From assembly GCF_010378095.1 (NCBI RefSeq), contig NZ_WNJL01000014.1:1-64000 (forward strand): DNA of 64,000 nucleotides, given 5' to 3'. The stretch comes from Acidithiobacillus ferrianus. Its GTDB lineage: Bacteria > Pseudomonadota > Gammaproteobacteria > Acidithiobacillales > Acidithiobacillaceae. The translations under genes and the position numbers were made by a program. Within the stretch, counting starts at the first letter, position 1, and the number at the start of each line of letters is the position of its first letter. Below are positions 1-12,348 of this stretch, piece after piece. Below the pieces are notes generated by a model. The model was not told where the DNA came from and did no database searches. It worked only from the letters and a program-made list of their open reading frames with translations.

Positions 1-158
1 CCCTCAAAACCCTCACCACCAGACCGGTAGGCGCGCAACCCCTCCGCCAGAGATCGGTCCCCCTCCGCCAACCCGCAAAGAAACGCTTCATCCAAACCCG
101 CAAGACCCTCATCGGAAATAAGTCTTTTGTCTTCAAAATTATGTAGATTGATCACCAT
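1..158 (-). CDS. Partial hypothetical protein (3' end outside window)
   Basis: An open frame starts at an ATG (156-158) and runs off the left edge after about 52 codons without a stop. The protein begins MVINLHNFEDKRLISDEG and is acidic, with no signal peptide or membrane segment in the visible part. A GGGAG lies only three bases before the ATG, so the ribosome site is not ideal. It is divergent from the LpxH-like gene, with about 100 bases between the starts. I do not recognise the family, and the part seen is too short to assign a function. Confidence 0.5.
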   Translation of the reverse strand, partial: MVINLHNFEDKRLISDEGLAGLDEAFLCGLAEGDRSLAEGLRAYRSGGEGFE

Positions 159-262
159 GATCTCCCGTGTCTTCCTTCCGGCGACGGTTCAGCCCCGGCT
201 TTCATCAAATTGTCACATTCTGCTGGCAATATAGGGTCCTGTCACCTTTTCAGGATGACCCC

Positions 263-1051
263 ATGGCCCATTATCGCAGCATTTTTCTATCAGACATCCA
301 TCTTGGCACCCGCGGCTGCCAGGCCGAGAGCCTGCTGGACTTCCTGCGCCAGAACTCCTGCCAGCAACTCTATCTGGTCGGCGATATCATCGACCTGTGG
401 CGCCTCAAAGTCCGTTGGTACTGGCCGCGCAGTCACAACACCGTGGTCCAGAAAATCCTGCGCCTGGCTCGCAACGGCGTGACGGTACGCTATATCCGCG
501 GCAACCACGATCCCATTTACGAGTTACTCTCCGACTACGTGCTGTCCCAAGAGGACGTCATTGCCCTCGGCGATATCGCCATTCTCCAGGAAACCGTGCA
601 TGTGACGGCCGATGGTAAAAAACTCTGGGTCATCCATGGCGACCAGTTCGATGCGGCCATGCGCTACGCCACCTGGCTCATCCGCCTCGGCGATCATGGC
701 TACACCCTGCTGCTCTGGCTCAACCGCCTGCTCCAGAGCGGCTTTCGCCGCCTCGGTCTCCGCCGTCACTGGTCGCTGAGCGCCTACATCAAATACCGGG
801 TCAAAAAGGCCGTGCAGTTTATCAACGATTACGAGCACCTGCTGGTCGAGGAAACTTCACGGCGCGGCTTTGACGGCGTCATCTGCGGTCATATTCACCA
901 TGCCGAGCAAAAAACCATCGATGGTGTACTCTACTACAACGACGGCGACTGGGTGGAAAGCTGCACGGCCCTCGTCGAGCATGCCGATGGATACATGGAA
1001 ATCCTCCACTGGCCCATACCGCTGCGCTTTGATCAAGAGGCGGCGGCATGA
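263..1051 (+). CDS. UDP-2,3-diacylglucosamine diphosphatase-like metallophosphoesterase
   Basis: A 262-residue calcineurin-type phosphoesterase of the LpxH/COG2908 family, which hydrolyses UDP-2,3-diacylglucosamine to lipid X in lipid A synthesis. The metal-binding signatures appear in order: D-x-H near residues 11-13 (SDIHLG), GDIID near 40-44, GNHD near 80-83, HGD near 125 and GHIHH near 213. I chose the ATG at 263 because AGGA lies seven bases upstream and homologues start just before the DxH motif. The open frame extends upstream to 167 but that part looks untranslated. The gene is convergent with gyrB, with only 10 bases between the stops. Members of this longer subfamily are not all proven lipid A enzymes, so substrate is inferred from family. 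Confidence 0.85.
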   Translation: MAHYRSIFLSDIHLGTRGCQAESLLDFLRQNSCQQLYLVGDIIDLWRLKVRWYWPRSHNTVVQKILRLARNGVTVRYIRGNHDPIYELLSDYVLSQEDVIALGDIAILQETVHVTADGKKLWVIHGDQFDAAMRYATWLIRLGDHGYTLLLWLNRLLQSGFRRLGLRRHWSLSAYIKYRVKKAVQFINDYEHLLVEETSRRGFDGVICGHIHHAEQKTIDGVLYYNDGDWVESCTALVEHADGYMEILHWPIPLRFDQEAAA

Positions 1052-1061
1052 TGCGGTACCC

Positions 1062-4516
<3,455 letters not shown>

Positions 4517-4517
4517 C

Positions 4518-5615
4518 TCAAAGACGGACGGGCATGATGATATATAGGGGGTTGTCTCCATCCGCCGGAGTGAAAATGGCGCTGCTGGCGCCGTCCTTGA
4601 CCTGCATCCGCAGACGTTCCTGAGTGAATATCTGAGTGGTATCCGTGAGATAACGGCTATTGAAGGCGATATCCAGAGCGGCATCCTGGTATTCTGCGGG
4701 AATCTGGATTTCTCCCTCTTCCTGCTCTTCATTGCGACTGCGCAGGATTAGCTGGTTGCTGGCAAGATGTAAATGGGTGGTTGGATTACGGTCACTGACC
4801 AAAACATCGCTTTGTTGCAGGCCACTTTTAAAAATCTGGCGATCGAGTATGCAAGCATAGGGATGTCCTTGAGGTATGACGCGCCGGTAATCGGGATATT
4901 TGGCGTCGATCAGCTTGCAGGCAAACTGTTGCGTACCGTCGTTGAGCAGAAAACTGGTGTCGGACATTTCCAGCGCGATATCACCATCATTAAGAATCCG
5001 CAGGAGTTCAAGAACCGCTTTGCGAGGCAGGATGGCTTGATAGGATCCATTTTCCAGATTGTTGGCAAAGGGCAGGCTCATCATGGCAAGGCGATGACCA
5101 TCGGTGGCGACAAGACGCATTTCCTGTCCTTCCACTTCGATGAGCACGCCATTGAGAAAAAGACGGGCGTCGTTTTGGGCCATGGTGCTGGCGGCGACGG
5201 CGAGGGCTTCGCGAAAGGTTTTGCTGGGGCAGTTGCCCTGACACCGGCTGCTATGAATGCTGAGATATGGAAATTGGTCGGCGGGTAGCACGTGTAGGGT
5301 GAAACGGCTTTTATTCGCTTTCAGGAGGAGTTTTTCACCTTCCGTGTGAAGTTCCAGAGGGGTGTGTTCTGGTAGCGCCCGGCAGATATCATAAAATTTG
5401 CGGGCGGGAACGGCGCAGGCACCCGGTGTATCCACCGGGTGGTCCAGATCGGCGGAGAGTTGCACTTCCAGGTCTGTGGCAACGAAGCGGCAGTGCTGTC
5501 CCGCGGCTTCGATCAAGACATGGGCGAGGATGGGTTGTACGGGCCGTCGATCAGCAATGTTTGCCATATTGGCTAGAATGGGAAGAAGGTATTCGCGATC
5601 TAGGATGATTTTCAT
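4518..5615 (-). CDS. dnaN: DNA polymerase III sliding clamp (beta subunit)
   Basis: DnaN, 365 residues, is the ring-shaped clamp that tethers DNA polymerase III. The protein starts MKIILDREYLLPILANMANIADRR and ends with the typical clamp C-terminus YIIMPVRL, in which MPVRL is the family signature close to the partner-binding pocket. Length matches the usual 366-residue clamp. An AGGAG is found eight bases or so before the ATG. It follows dnaA after a 283-base spacer that holds DnaA boxes, and recF follows one base after its stop. Confidence 0.97.
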   Translation of the reverse strand: MKIILDREYLLPILANMANIADRRPVQPILAHVLIEAAGQHCRFVATDLEVQLSADLDHPVDTPGACAVPARKFYDICRALPEHTPLELHTEGEKLLLKANKSRFTLHVLPADQFPYLSIHSSRCQGNCPSKTFREALAVAASTMAQNDARLFLNGVLIEVEGQEMRLVATDGHRLAMMSLPFANNLENGSYQAILPRKAVLELLRILNDGDIALEMSDTSFLLNDGTQQFACKLIDAKYPDYRRVIPQGHPYACILDRQIFKSGLQQSDVLVSDRNPTTHLHLASNQLILRSRNEEQEEGEIQIPAEYQDAALDIAFNSRYLTDTTQIFTQERLRMQVKDGASSAIFTPADGDNPLYIIMPVRL

Positions 5616-5898
5616 CAGAGGATGCTCCTTGAATGCCAGGTCTGAAAGCGCGCTGATCGGGTCGCTTTATATATGTAATTTATAATTATTCCTTTAAATA
5701 CTATTGCTATTAAGGGCGCCGTTGCTTGTGGAAATATGAGGTAGCGCGTTGCTCGTGATGCATATTTTGACTTGGAGAAGCGGTCGGTAAGCTGTGGGTA
5801 AGTGGGTATGCTTGGAGATAAAAAAAAGCGGATTTTTCTATACCGCCTGCTTGCAAGGGTTATACAGACGCTTATCCACAGCTTGTGCGGAGACTTGA
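5616..5898. other. Candidate oriC in the dnaA-dnaN spacer
   Basis: The spacer contains a strongly AT-rich tract (about 5663-5715) that could serve as an unwinding element. Beside it are several DnaA-box-like 9-mers: TTATCCACA, a perfect consensus, at 5872-5880; TTATACAGA at 5860-5868; TTACCCACA on the minus strand at 5793-5801; and ATTTCCACA on the minus strand at 5727-5735. DnaA binds TTWTNCACA, so the first is perfect and the rest carry one or two differences. The gene polarity switches from leftward to rightward a little to the right of this site, as expected near an origin. The dnaN promoter probably also lies here. Origin function is inferred. Confidence 0.6.
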
Positions 5899-7248
5899 TC
5901 ATGCGCCGAGAATCCGGAGCAAATTGCGGTAATCTTCGTCCATCTGGGTATTTTCCTGACGTAATTTGTCGATTTGCCGACAGGCATGGAGGACCGTGGT
6001 ATGGTCGCGTCCTCCGAATGCTTCGCCGATTTCCGGCAGGCTGTGGCTGGTGAGTTCTTTGGTCAGACACATGGCGACCTGGCGTGGTCTGGCGATGTTG
6101 CGGCTGCGCCGTTTGGATTGCATGTCCGAGCCGCGGATGTGGAAATATTCGGCCACCACCTTCTGGATGTTGTCGAGGCTGACCATGCGCTTCTGCACAT
6201 CGATGAGGTCGCGCAGGGCCTCGCGGGCGGTGTCCAGATTGTAAGGTTTGCGGGTAAAGTTGACATGGGCGATGACACGGCGCAGCGCGCCTTCCAACTC
6301 GCGGACATGGGAACGAATCTTTTCGGCGATAAAGAAAGCGACCTCTTCGGGCAGATCAACGCCGCTCTCCTCGGCCTTGCAGAGCACGATGGCCATGCGG
6401 GTTTCGAGATCGTGAGGCTGGATGGCGACCGTCAGACCCCAACCGAAACGGGATTGCAGACGCTCCTCCAGGCGATCCACCTCTTTGGGATAGCGATCAC
6501 AGGTGATGATGATCTGTCGGCCGCCGTCAAAGAGGGCGTTGAAGGTATGAAAAAACTCCTCCTGGGTCCGATCCTTGCCGGCAAAAAACTGAATGTCGTC
6601 GATGAGGAGGGCGTCCAGCTTGCGGTAACGTTGTTTGAAGTCGTTGATGGTGTTGTGCTGCAGGGAGCGTACCATGTCCATGATGAAGCCTTCGGAACTG
6701 ACGTACAGTACCTTGGCATCGTTATTGCGCTGGAGAATGGCGTTGCCGACGGCCTGCATGAGGTGGGTCTTGCCAAGGCCGACGCCGCCATAGATATACA
6801 GAGGGTTATAGGATTTTCCCGGGTGTTCGGACACTTGTCGCGCGGCGGCCACGGCCAGTTGGTTGGACTTGCCTTCGACATAAGACCCGAAGGAAAAGCC
6901 CGGATTGAGGCGATGGCCATTGCGCGGATCGGTGCCGATGGCGGTGGCGGGAGGAACGGCTGCCGGAACCGGACCTTCTTCCTCGCCCAGATCCAGGCGC
7001 AGAATCACGCCCGGTGCAAGATCGGCCAGGCTTGCTTCAAGCAGGTCCATCAGCCGTTCACGTATCCATTCCATGACGAAGGCGTTGGGCGCGAACAAGC
7101 GTAACTCGTTGCCGTGCAACTCGCCGCGTAGGGGACGCAGCCAGGTGTTGAACTGTTGGGCGGTGGTCCGTTCTTGCAACTGCACGCACAGCGCCGCCCA
7201 TAGGGCGCCCCCGTTGTGCAGCGCGGATGGCGCTGGATGACTGCTCAT
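5899..7248 (-). CDS. dnaA: Chromosomal replication initiator protein DnaA
   Basis: DnaA, 449 residues, binds DnaA boxes at oriC and melts the origin. Domain I (about 1-85) includes [20 protein letters not shown]. The AAA+ domain III carries Walker [17 protein letters not shown] (about 160) and Walker [13 protein letters not shown]. Domain IV (about 355-449) has the DNA-binding signature with [16 protein letters not shown] near residue 415. The length is typical. The ATG at 7248 gives the standard N-terminus although the upstream Shine-Dalgarno match is weak. First gene of the replication operon reading leftward. Confidence 0.98.
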   Translation of the reverse strand: MSSHPAPSALHNGGALWAALCVQLQERTTAQQFNTWLRPLRGELHGNELRLFAPNAFVMEWIRERLMDLLEASLADLAPGVILRLDLGEEEGPVPAAVPPATAIGTDPRNGHRLNPGFSFGSYVEGKSNQLAVAAARQVSEHPGKSYNPLYIYGGVGLGKTHLMQAVGNAILQRNNDAKVLYVSSEGFIMDMVRSLQHNTINDFKQRYRKLDALLIDDIQFFAGKDRTQEEFFHTFNALFDGGRQIIITCDRYPKEVDRLEERLQSRFGWGLTVAIQPHDLETRMAIVLCKAEESGVDLPEEVAFFIAEKIRSHVRELEGALRRVIAHVNFTRKPYNLDTAREALRDLIDVQKRMVSLDNIQKVVAEYFHIRGSDMQSKRRSRNIARPRQVAMCLTKELTSHSLPEIGEAFGGRDHTTVLHACRQIDKLRQENTQMDEDYRNLLRILGA

Positions 7249-7729
7249 ACGTAACCTGTCAGAGGGTCTGAAGGTGAAAAGCGCGATACCCCCGGCGGCT
7301 ACCTGGTCAGGGCAGCAAAACAGGGATCACTCCCCGCGGTGAGGAGGACGTTTCACCATAATTCTCATGAATCGGAGTATAACCAAGTGTGGCGCTGCGC
7401 GCCAGCGGGGATACGCTGGCCCGCTCTTATTGAAGAGAAAGCGTTTTGCGCCGGAATAGGGGCGCATATAGTCGATTAAAAATAAATCAATAAAACGATA
7501 AATCTACTTACTCAACTTTTAATAAAACCATCCTGTGATTACAACATCGTTATAATACAATTTGTTAATCTATTTAACCGTGCCCTTTATAGAGAGGTTG
7601 AACGGCCGCCATGGTTTTGCTTTTTACGAGGCGCGTAAATTATAATAGAATAAACTCCTTTCGTCATGGCAAAGGATTTGCGGAGGGTCCCATGCTGTGC
7701 GTTGATATAATGCGGGAAATACGATCCCG
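7249..7729. other. Long intergenic region upstream of dnaA
   Basis: A gap of 481 bases separates the divergent dnaA and SDR genes. The part next to dnaA is GC-rich. The middle (about 7470-7600) is markedly AT-rich, with several TATAAT-like hexamers (for example 7550-7555 region and 7706-7711). I found no perfect DnaA box here and no convincing open frame; short frames lack family features. It probably holds the dnaA promoter on the minus strand and the SDR promoter on the plus strand, and its AT-rich core may contribute to origin melting. Confidence 0.4.
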
Positions 7730-8530
7730 ATGATGGGCGCGGTGGTCATTACCGGGGCGGGTAGCGGTATCGGACGGGCCTTGGCGTTGGCGTACGCACA
7801 GCCGGGGCGAACACTCCTCCTGCTCGGACGGCATCGTCCAGCGCTGGAAGCAACGGCGGATTTACTCCACGGTCGCGGAGGGCAGGTCGAGATACGGACT
7901 GTCGATGTCTGTGACGGACGGGCATTGGATACGATCGCCGCCGATTTCGCCAGGGATTTCGGGCCGGTCGCCGTCCTCATCGCCAATGCCGGTATCAGTC
8001 ATGGTACCTTGACCGCGGAACCCGCCGATCGCCCGGTCTTCGCTGAAATCATTGCTACCAACCTTGTCGGCGTAGAACGCACATGCAGTGCTTTCCTTCC
8101 TTACCTGGAGCCGGCAGCGCGGGTGGTGGGGATGGCCAGTGTCGCCGGTTTTCGCGGACTGCCGGGGGCGGCGGCCTATTCGGCGTCCAAGGCCGGGGTG
8201 ATCGCCTACCTGGAAAGTCTGCGTCTGGAACTCCGCGGTCGTGGCATCCGGGTGTGCAGCATCGTTCCCGGTTACATTGCCACGCCGATGACGGCGGAAA
8301 ACCCATATCCGATGCCTTGGTTGATGCCGGTGGACCGCGCGGCCGCAAAAATGCGCCGCGCTATTGATCGAGGACGGCCATGGACGGTGTTGCCCTGGCA
8401 AATGGCGATGCTGGGGATACTGTTGCGTCATTTGCCCATAGCGGTGTATGACCGACTCCTTTCCCGTATGGCCGGAAAGGCGCGCAGAGGGAACGGGGGT
8501 CCAGATATTTCTGGTGGAAGCGGCCCTTAG
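7730..8530 (+). CDS. Short-chain dehydrogenase/reductase (SDR)
   Basis: A 266-residue SDR with the classical layout: cofactor motif TGAGSGIG near residues 8-15, the NAG motif (LIANAGIS) near 85-92, and the catalytic Ser and Tyr-x-x-x-Lys in AAYSASKAG near 150-160. After the catalytic loop comes VPGYIATPMT, which in this family sits by the cofactor nicotinamide. The C-terminus has a hydrophobic stretch, MAMLGILLRHLPIAVYDRLLS, suggesting membrane association or a lipid-like substrate. The substrate cannot be read from sequence. Two ATGs stand side by side at 7730 and 7733, and no strong ribosome site precedes them; a TATAAT at 7706-7711 would give a very short leader. Confidence 0.85.
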   Translation: MMGAVVITGAGSGIGRALALAYAQPGRTLLLLGRHRPALEATADLLHGRGGQVEIRTVDVCDGRALDTIAADFARDFGPVAVLIANAGISHGTLTAEPADRPVFAEIIATNLVGVERTCSAFLPYLEPAARVVGMASVAGFRGLPGAAAYSASKAGVIAYLESLRLELRGRGIRVCSIVPGYIATPMTAENPYPMPWLMPVDRAAAKMRRAIDRGRPWTVLPWQMAMLGILLRHLPIAVYDRLLSRMAGKARRGNGGPDISGGSGP

Positions 8531-8826
8531 GCAGAGCGCGTTAGCGCTGGGCGCGGCAAAGTTTTCCACAAGGACGATGGTTCAAGTTGCGCCGCTTTGT
8601 TCTGGCGCGGGTTTCAGTAGTTTTTGTATATCATTATAATAAAACAGATTTTTGTTAAAAATTTATTGGTTCCGGAGATCGTACGCCTAGGCTTCAGATC
8701 GCTCCGTCTGCCGAGAAAAAGAGTCCACAAAGTTATCCACAGGCTGTTCAGGGGGTGCGCATGCGCATGGTGCCCCTTTTCCTGCTAGACTCGGCTTCGG
8801 CCATTGCGCATATAGAGAATTTCCCC
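8531..8826. other. Second DnaA-box/AT-rich region before thiD
   Basis: This gap contains two perfect DnaA boxes on the plus strand: TTTTCCACA at 8562-8570 and TTATCCACA at 8733-8741. Between them is a strongly AT-rich tract, about 8620-8670. It sits where leftward replication genes give way to a rightward gene run. No TPP-riboswitch signature is visible before thiD. The combination resembles an oriC sub-region. It may form a split origin with the dnaA-dnaN spacer, or be the main origin. The thiD promoter must also lie here. Confidence 0.5.
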
Positions 8827-9636
8827 ATGTCCGTGCCAGCGCGTCCACCTGTCGTCCTCAGTATCGCCGGTTCCGATCCTAGCGCCGGAGCGGGGTTACA
8901 GGCCGATCTGCTGACCTTGGCCAGTCTGGGTGTGCACGGCTGCACGGCGGTCACGGCGCTGACGGTTCAGAACTCTGAGAATGTGCATGCCTACACGCCG
9001 GTGGATCCCCGGGATACCTGGGCACAGGCCCGAGCGGTGCTGGAGGACATGGCGGTACACGCGATCAAGATCGGGATGCTGGGCAGTGCCGCCATGGTGG
9101 AGGCCGTGAGCCATTTGTTGGCGGCCTATCCGCGGATCCCGGTGGTGCTCGACCCGGTGCTTGCCGCCGGAGGCGGTGCCTCTCTGGCCGGGGCGGGCCT
9201 GCGCGAGGCCCTGGTCGCAGAACTCCTGCCACGGGTGACGGTATTGACACCCAACGGGCCAGAGGCACAGTCCTTGGCGGGTCTGCACGACCTGGAGGCG
9301 GCGGGATGCTGGCTGAACCGCCGGGGGGCCCAATGGGTACTGATCAGCGGAGGGCATGGCGATGGCCCGGTGCTGGAGAACCGACTCTTTCATGACGCCG
9401 TATTGCGGCGTACTATCCGGCAATCACGCCTTTCCGGGCGCTACCATGGTTCGGGGTGTACGCTGGCTTCGGCGTTGGCGGCGGGCATCGCCAAAGGTCT
9501 GCCCGTGGAACAGGCGGTCCTGGCGGCACTGGACTTCACCCATGACTGTTTGCTGCATGCCTACCCGTTAGGCAAGGGACAGTATTTTCCGGACCGCTTT
9601 TTTCATCTGCGCGCGCAACGGCGGCGGGGCGGATAA
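8827..9636 (+). CDS. thiD: Hydroxymethylpyrimidine/phosphomethylpyrimidine kinase
   Basis: ThiD phosphorylates HMP and then HMP-phosphate to give HMP-diphosphate for thiamin synthesis. The protein, 269 residues from the ATG at 8827, shows the ribokinase-fold start VVLSIAGSDPSAGAGLQADLLTL, the pyrimidine-pocket region HGCTAVTALTVQN, DPVLAAGGG near residue 115, and the C-terminal anion-hole motif GSGCTLASALAAGIAKG near 210. The frame is open back to 8755 but homologues start at MSVPARPP. The next gene, thiE, starts two bases after its stop, so the two steps that feed thiamin phosphate are in one operon. Confidence 0.94.
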   Translation: MSVPARPPVVLSIAGSDPSAGAGLQADLLTLASLGVHGCTAVTALTVQNSENVHAYTPVDPRDTWAQARAVLEDMAVHAIKIGMLGSAAMVEAVSHLLAAYPRIPVVLDPVLAAGGGASLAGAGLREALVAELLPRVTVLTPNGPEAQSLAGLHDLEAAGCWLNRRGAQWVLISGGHGDGPVLENRLFHDAVLRRTIRQSRLSGRYHGSGCTLASALAAGIAKGLPVEQAVLAALDFTHDCLLHAYPLGKGQYFPDRFFHLRAQRRRGG

Positions 9637-9638
9637 CG

Positions 9639-10280
9639 GTGTCCACGGTTTCCGGCCTGTATGTCATTACCGATGCTCGCCTGATGCCCGCGCCGGTTTT
9701 TCTGGAGCGGGCCGAGGCGGCGCTGCGCGGGGGCGCGCGCGTCCTGCAGTATCGAGACAAGGGCGACGCGGTGGCTGAAGCCCCCAGGCGGCGGGGGCAA
9801 GCGGGCGCGCTGCGGGAGCTTTGCGAACACTATAACGCCCTTTTCGTGATCAATGATGATCCATTGCTGGCACGGAAGGTGGGCGCGCGCGCCATTCATG
9901 TGGGGGCCGACGATGTGCCTCTGACGGCGTTGCGCGCGCAGATGGGTCGTGCCACAATCATCGGCGCTTCCTGCTACGGCTCGGTGCGGCGTGCACAGGA
10001 AGCGATGGCGCAAGGCGCGGACTATGTGGCCTTCGGTTCTTTTTTCGCCTCGCCCAGCAAGCCGGACGCCCCCCGGGTGCGCACGGACATCTTGACGGCG
10101 GCGCGCGCGGCCGTTGGTCTGCCCCTGGTCGCCATCGGCGGCATCACGGAGGCCAATGGCCGCGCGGTGATTACCGCGGGCGCCGATGCCCTGGCCGTGA
10201 TCTCCGGTGTTTTTGCCGCCGCTGACGTGGAAGGTGCGGCACGGCGCTTCACTGCCCTGTTCGATGGTCGTAAGGAGTGA
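9639..10280 (+). CDS. thiE: Thiamine-phosphate synthase
   Basis: ThiE joins HMP-diphosphate and thiazole phosphate to make thiamin phosphate. The 213-residue TIM barrel shows [10 protein letters not shown] at the N-terminus, VLQYRDKG near residue 36-43, [27 protein letters not shown] and the phosphate-binding [10 protein letters not shown] near 165. The start codon is GTG at 9639, two bases after the thiD stop. Its stop overlaps the region just before hemL, whose ribosome site AAGGAG lies inside the last thiE codons. Confidence 0.93.
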   Translation: MSTVSGLYVITDARLMPAPVFLERAEAALRGGARVLQYRDKGDAVAEAPRRRGQAGALRELCEHYNALFVINDDPLLARKVGARAIHVGADDVPLTALRAQMGRATIIGASCYGSVRRAQEAMAQGADYVAFGSFFASPSKPDAPRVRTDILTAARAAVGLPLVAIGGITEANGRAVITAGADALAVISGVFAAADVEGAARRFTALFDGRKE

Positions 10281-10282
10281 CG

Positions 10283-11575
10283 ATGACGCAGAACTCACAC
10301 GCGCTCTTCAGCGCGGCGCAACAGTGTATTCCAGGCGGGGTCAATTCACCGGTTCGGGCCTTCCGCGGGGTCGGTGGTGACCCGGTTTTTATCGATCATG
10401 CCGAAGGGCCTTTCGTCTGGGATGTGGAGGGCCGCCGTTACATCGATTATGTGGGCTCCTGGGGGCCGATGATTCACGGCCACGGTCATCCGGAAGTGCT
10501 GGCGGCGGTGCGCGCGCAGATGGAGAAGGGCCTCGGTTTTGGTGCCCCGACCGCTATCGAAGTGGAGATGGCGGAGCTGGTCTGCGCACTGGTGCCGAGT
10601 ATCGAGTCGGTACGGATGACCTCCAGTGGTACCGAGGCGGTGATGACGGCCATCCGTTTGGCCCGGGGCTATACCGGGCGCGACAAGATCATCAAGTTCG
10701 AGGGTAATTACCACGGCCATAGCGACAGCTTGCTGGTGAAGGCCGGTTCGGGGGCGCTGACCCTCGGCCAGCCTTCCAGTGCGGGGGTTCCGCGTGACCT
10801 GAGTCAGGATACCCTGGTGCTGCCCTATAACGACCTCCCCGCGGTGGAAGAAATGATGTCGCGATTCGGCTTTGATGTCGCCACCATCATTGTCGAGCCG
10901 GTGGCCGGCAATATGGGTTGTGTGCCGCCGGAGCCGGGTTTCCTGGAAGGCCTGCGCGCGATTTGTGATCGATACGCGTGCGTGTTGATCTTTGATGAGG
11001 TGATGACCGGATTCCGGGTGGCCGTGGGTGGCGCGCAGGCGCTTTACGGCGTGCGGCCAGACTTGACCACGCTGGGTAAAATCATCGGCGGTGGCCTGCC
11101 GGTGGGCGCTGTCGGCGGCCCGCGGGAGATGATGGAATATTTGGCGCCCACCGGGCCGGTATACCAGGCGGGGACGTTGTCGGGGAATCCGGTGGCCATG
11201 GCGGCCGGTCTGACGACGCTGCGGCTGCTGACGGCGCCGGGCTTCCATGCGCGGCTGGCGGCGCAGACGGCGGCGCTCTGCGCGGGTCTGGCGGAGCGCG
11301 CCAAGGCCGCCGGCATCCCCATGCAGATCAATCAAGTACCGGCTATGTTCGGCTGGTTTTTTGCGGAACGGCCGGTGCGTGGTTTTGATGCGGTCATGGC
11401 CGCTGACCGCAAGCGCTACGCCCGTTTTTTCCATGGCCTGCTGGCGCGCGGAGTGTATCTCGCCCCTAGCGCCTATGAGGCGGGCTTCCTTTCGGCGGCC
11501 CACGGCGATGCCGAGATCGCTACGACACTGGATGCCGCCGAAGCCGTTCTGGCCACCCTCAGGGAGGACGCATGA
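10283..11575 (+). CDS. hemL: Glutamate-1-semialdehyde 2,1-aminomutase
   Basis: HemL converts glutamate-1-semialdehyde to 5-aminolevulinate, the committed tetrapyrrole precursor, using PLP. The 430-residue protein shows the standard N-terminus ([12 protein letters not shown]), the substrate region [29 protein letters not shown], the PLP aspartate in [11 protein letters not shown] and the Schiff-base lysine in [15 protein letters not shown] near residue 265. I chose the ATG at 10283 because AAGGAG stands six bases upstream; a GTG at 10277 is also in frame. Its stop overlaps the HIT gene in an ATGA. Confidence 0.96.
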   Translation: MTQNSHALFSAAQQCIPGGVNSPVRAFRGVGGDPVFIDHAEGPFVWDVEGRRYIDYVGSWGPMIHGHGHPEVLAAVRAQMEKGLGFGAPTAIEVEMAELVCALVPSIESVRMTSSGTEAVMTAIRLARGYTGRDKIIKFEGNYHGHSDSLLVKAGSGALTLGQPSSAGVPRDLSQDTLVLPYNDLPAVEEMMSRFGFDVATIIVEPVAGNMGCVPPEPGFLEGLRAICDRYACVLIFDEVMTGFRVAVGGAQALYGVRPDLTTLGKIIGGGLPVGAVGGPREMMEYLAPTGPVYQAGTLSGNPVAMAAGLTTLRLLTAPGFHARLAAQTAALCAGLAERAKAAGIPMQINQVPAMFGWFFAERPVRGFDAVMAADRKRYARFFHGLLARGVYLAPSAYEAGFLSAAHGDAEIATTLDAAEAVLATLREDA

Positions 11576-11967
11576 GTACCCTGTTTACCCGCATCATCCA
11601 CGGTGAGATTCCGGCCCAGAAAGTTTTGGAAGATGACCGTTACCTGGCCTTTCTCGATATCCGCCCAATCCGGCCGGGACACACGCTGGTCATTCCCAAG
11701 ATCGAGCATGATTACCTCTTCACGCTGGATGACGAGACGCTGGCCGGGCTGCTGCCCTTTGCCAAGCGTGTCGTACCGGCGCTGGAGCAGGTGACGGGCT
11801 GCAAACGGGTCGGGGTCATGGTCGCCGGCCTGGAAGTGCCGCATACCCATCTGCATCTGGTCCCGATGAATGCCATCTCGGACTTGAATTTTGCCCATGC
11901 GAAAGAGGGCACGGCGGAAGCATTGGCGGCGATGGGGGACCGGGTGCGCGAGGCGTTGCGGGGCTAG
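11572..11967 (+). CDS. HIT family (histidine triad) nucleotide-binding protein
   Basis: A 131-residue HIT protein of the HinT type. The fold start [20 protein letters not shown] is followed by [17 protein letters not shown] and ends in the triad motif [10 protein letters not shown] near residues 94-103, which carries the H-x-H-x-H nucleotidyl-transfer histidines. HinT-type enzymes hydrolyse nucleoside phosphoramidates and adenylates. The start overlaps the hemL stop by four bases, suggesting coupled translation, and the ComEA-like gene begins about 10 bases after it. Confidence 0.9.
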   Translation: MSTLFTRIIHGEIPAQKVLEDDRYLAFLDIRPIRPGHTLVIPKIEHDYLFTLDDETLAGLLPFAKRVVPALEQVTGCKRVGVMVAGLEVPHTHLHLVPMNAISDLNFAHAKEGTAEALAAMGDRVREALRG

Positions 11968-11977
11968 GGGCACGCCG

Positions 11978-12295
11978 TTGCGTTCGGTAAACACTTTCTG
12001 GAAGGGCTGGTGGCCGTGGTTCTCCATATTCGCCTGCTGCACGCTCTTCGCGAGCCCTTTTGCGCTGGCCGCCCGTAAAACTTGTCCGGACTTCGTGGAC
12101 ATTAACCATGCCGATGTCTCCCAGTTGCGTTGTCTCCGGGGAGTGGGCGAAAAGCGGGCGGCGGCGGTGGTCACCTTCCGGGAGATGCACGGCCCCTATC
12201 CCGGCCCCGCGTCGTTAGCCGCGGTTGTGGGCCCCAAGATGGCGCAGCGGTTGCGTGAGCGCGTGGTGGTGAACGTCCCGGCGGCGCCGCGGTAG
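11978..12295 (+). CDS. ComEA-like helix-hairpin-helix protein
   Basis: The C-terminal half (about residues 30-105) contains one helix-hairpin-helix unit, VDINHADVSQLRCLRGVGEKRAAAVVTFRE, the double-stranded DNA-binding motif of ComEA-type competence proteins. The N-terminus has a hydrophobic segment, WPWFSIFACCTLFASPFALA, that looks like a signal peptide or anchor, consistent with a periplasmic DNA-binding role. I chose a TTG start at 11978 with AGGGG seven bases upstream; the frame is open further back inside the HIT gene, but in the wrong context. The protein is 105 residues. A role in DNA uptake is inferred from the family only. Confidence 0.75.
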   Translation: MRSVNTFWKGWWPWFSIFACCTLFASPFALAARKTCPDFVDINHADVSQLRCLRGVGEKRAAAVVTFREMHGPYPGPASLAAVVGPKMAQRLRERVVVNVPAAPR

Positions 12296-12348
12296 TTCAC
12301 CACCTGTTCAAGCGCGGCACCGCGGGCTTTGTGTCGCTTTTTCCCGGA

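Noticed and set aside
167-262. N-terminal extension of the LpxH-like gene back to 167
   Set aside because: It has no family match, and AGGA is well placed before the ATG at 263.
8531-8826. TPP riboswitch before thiD
   Set aside because: I looked for the conserved CTGAGA and ACCTGATCTGG elements and did not find them.
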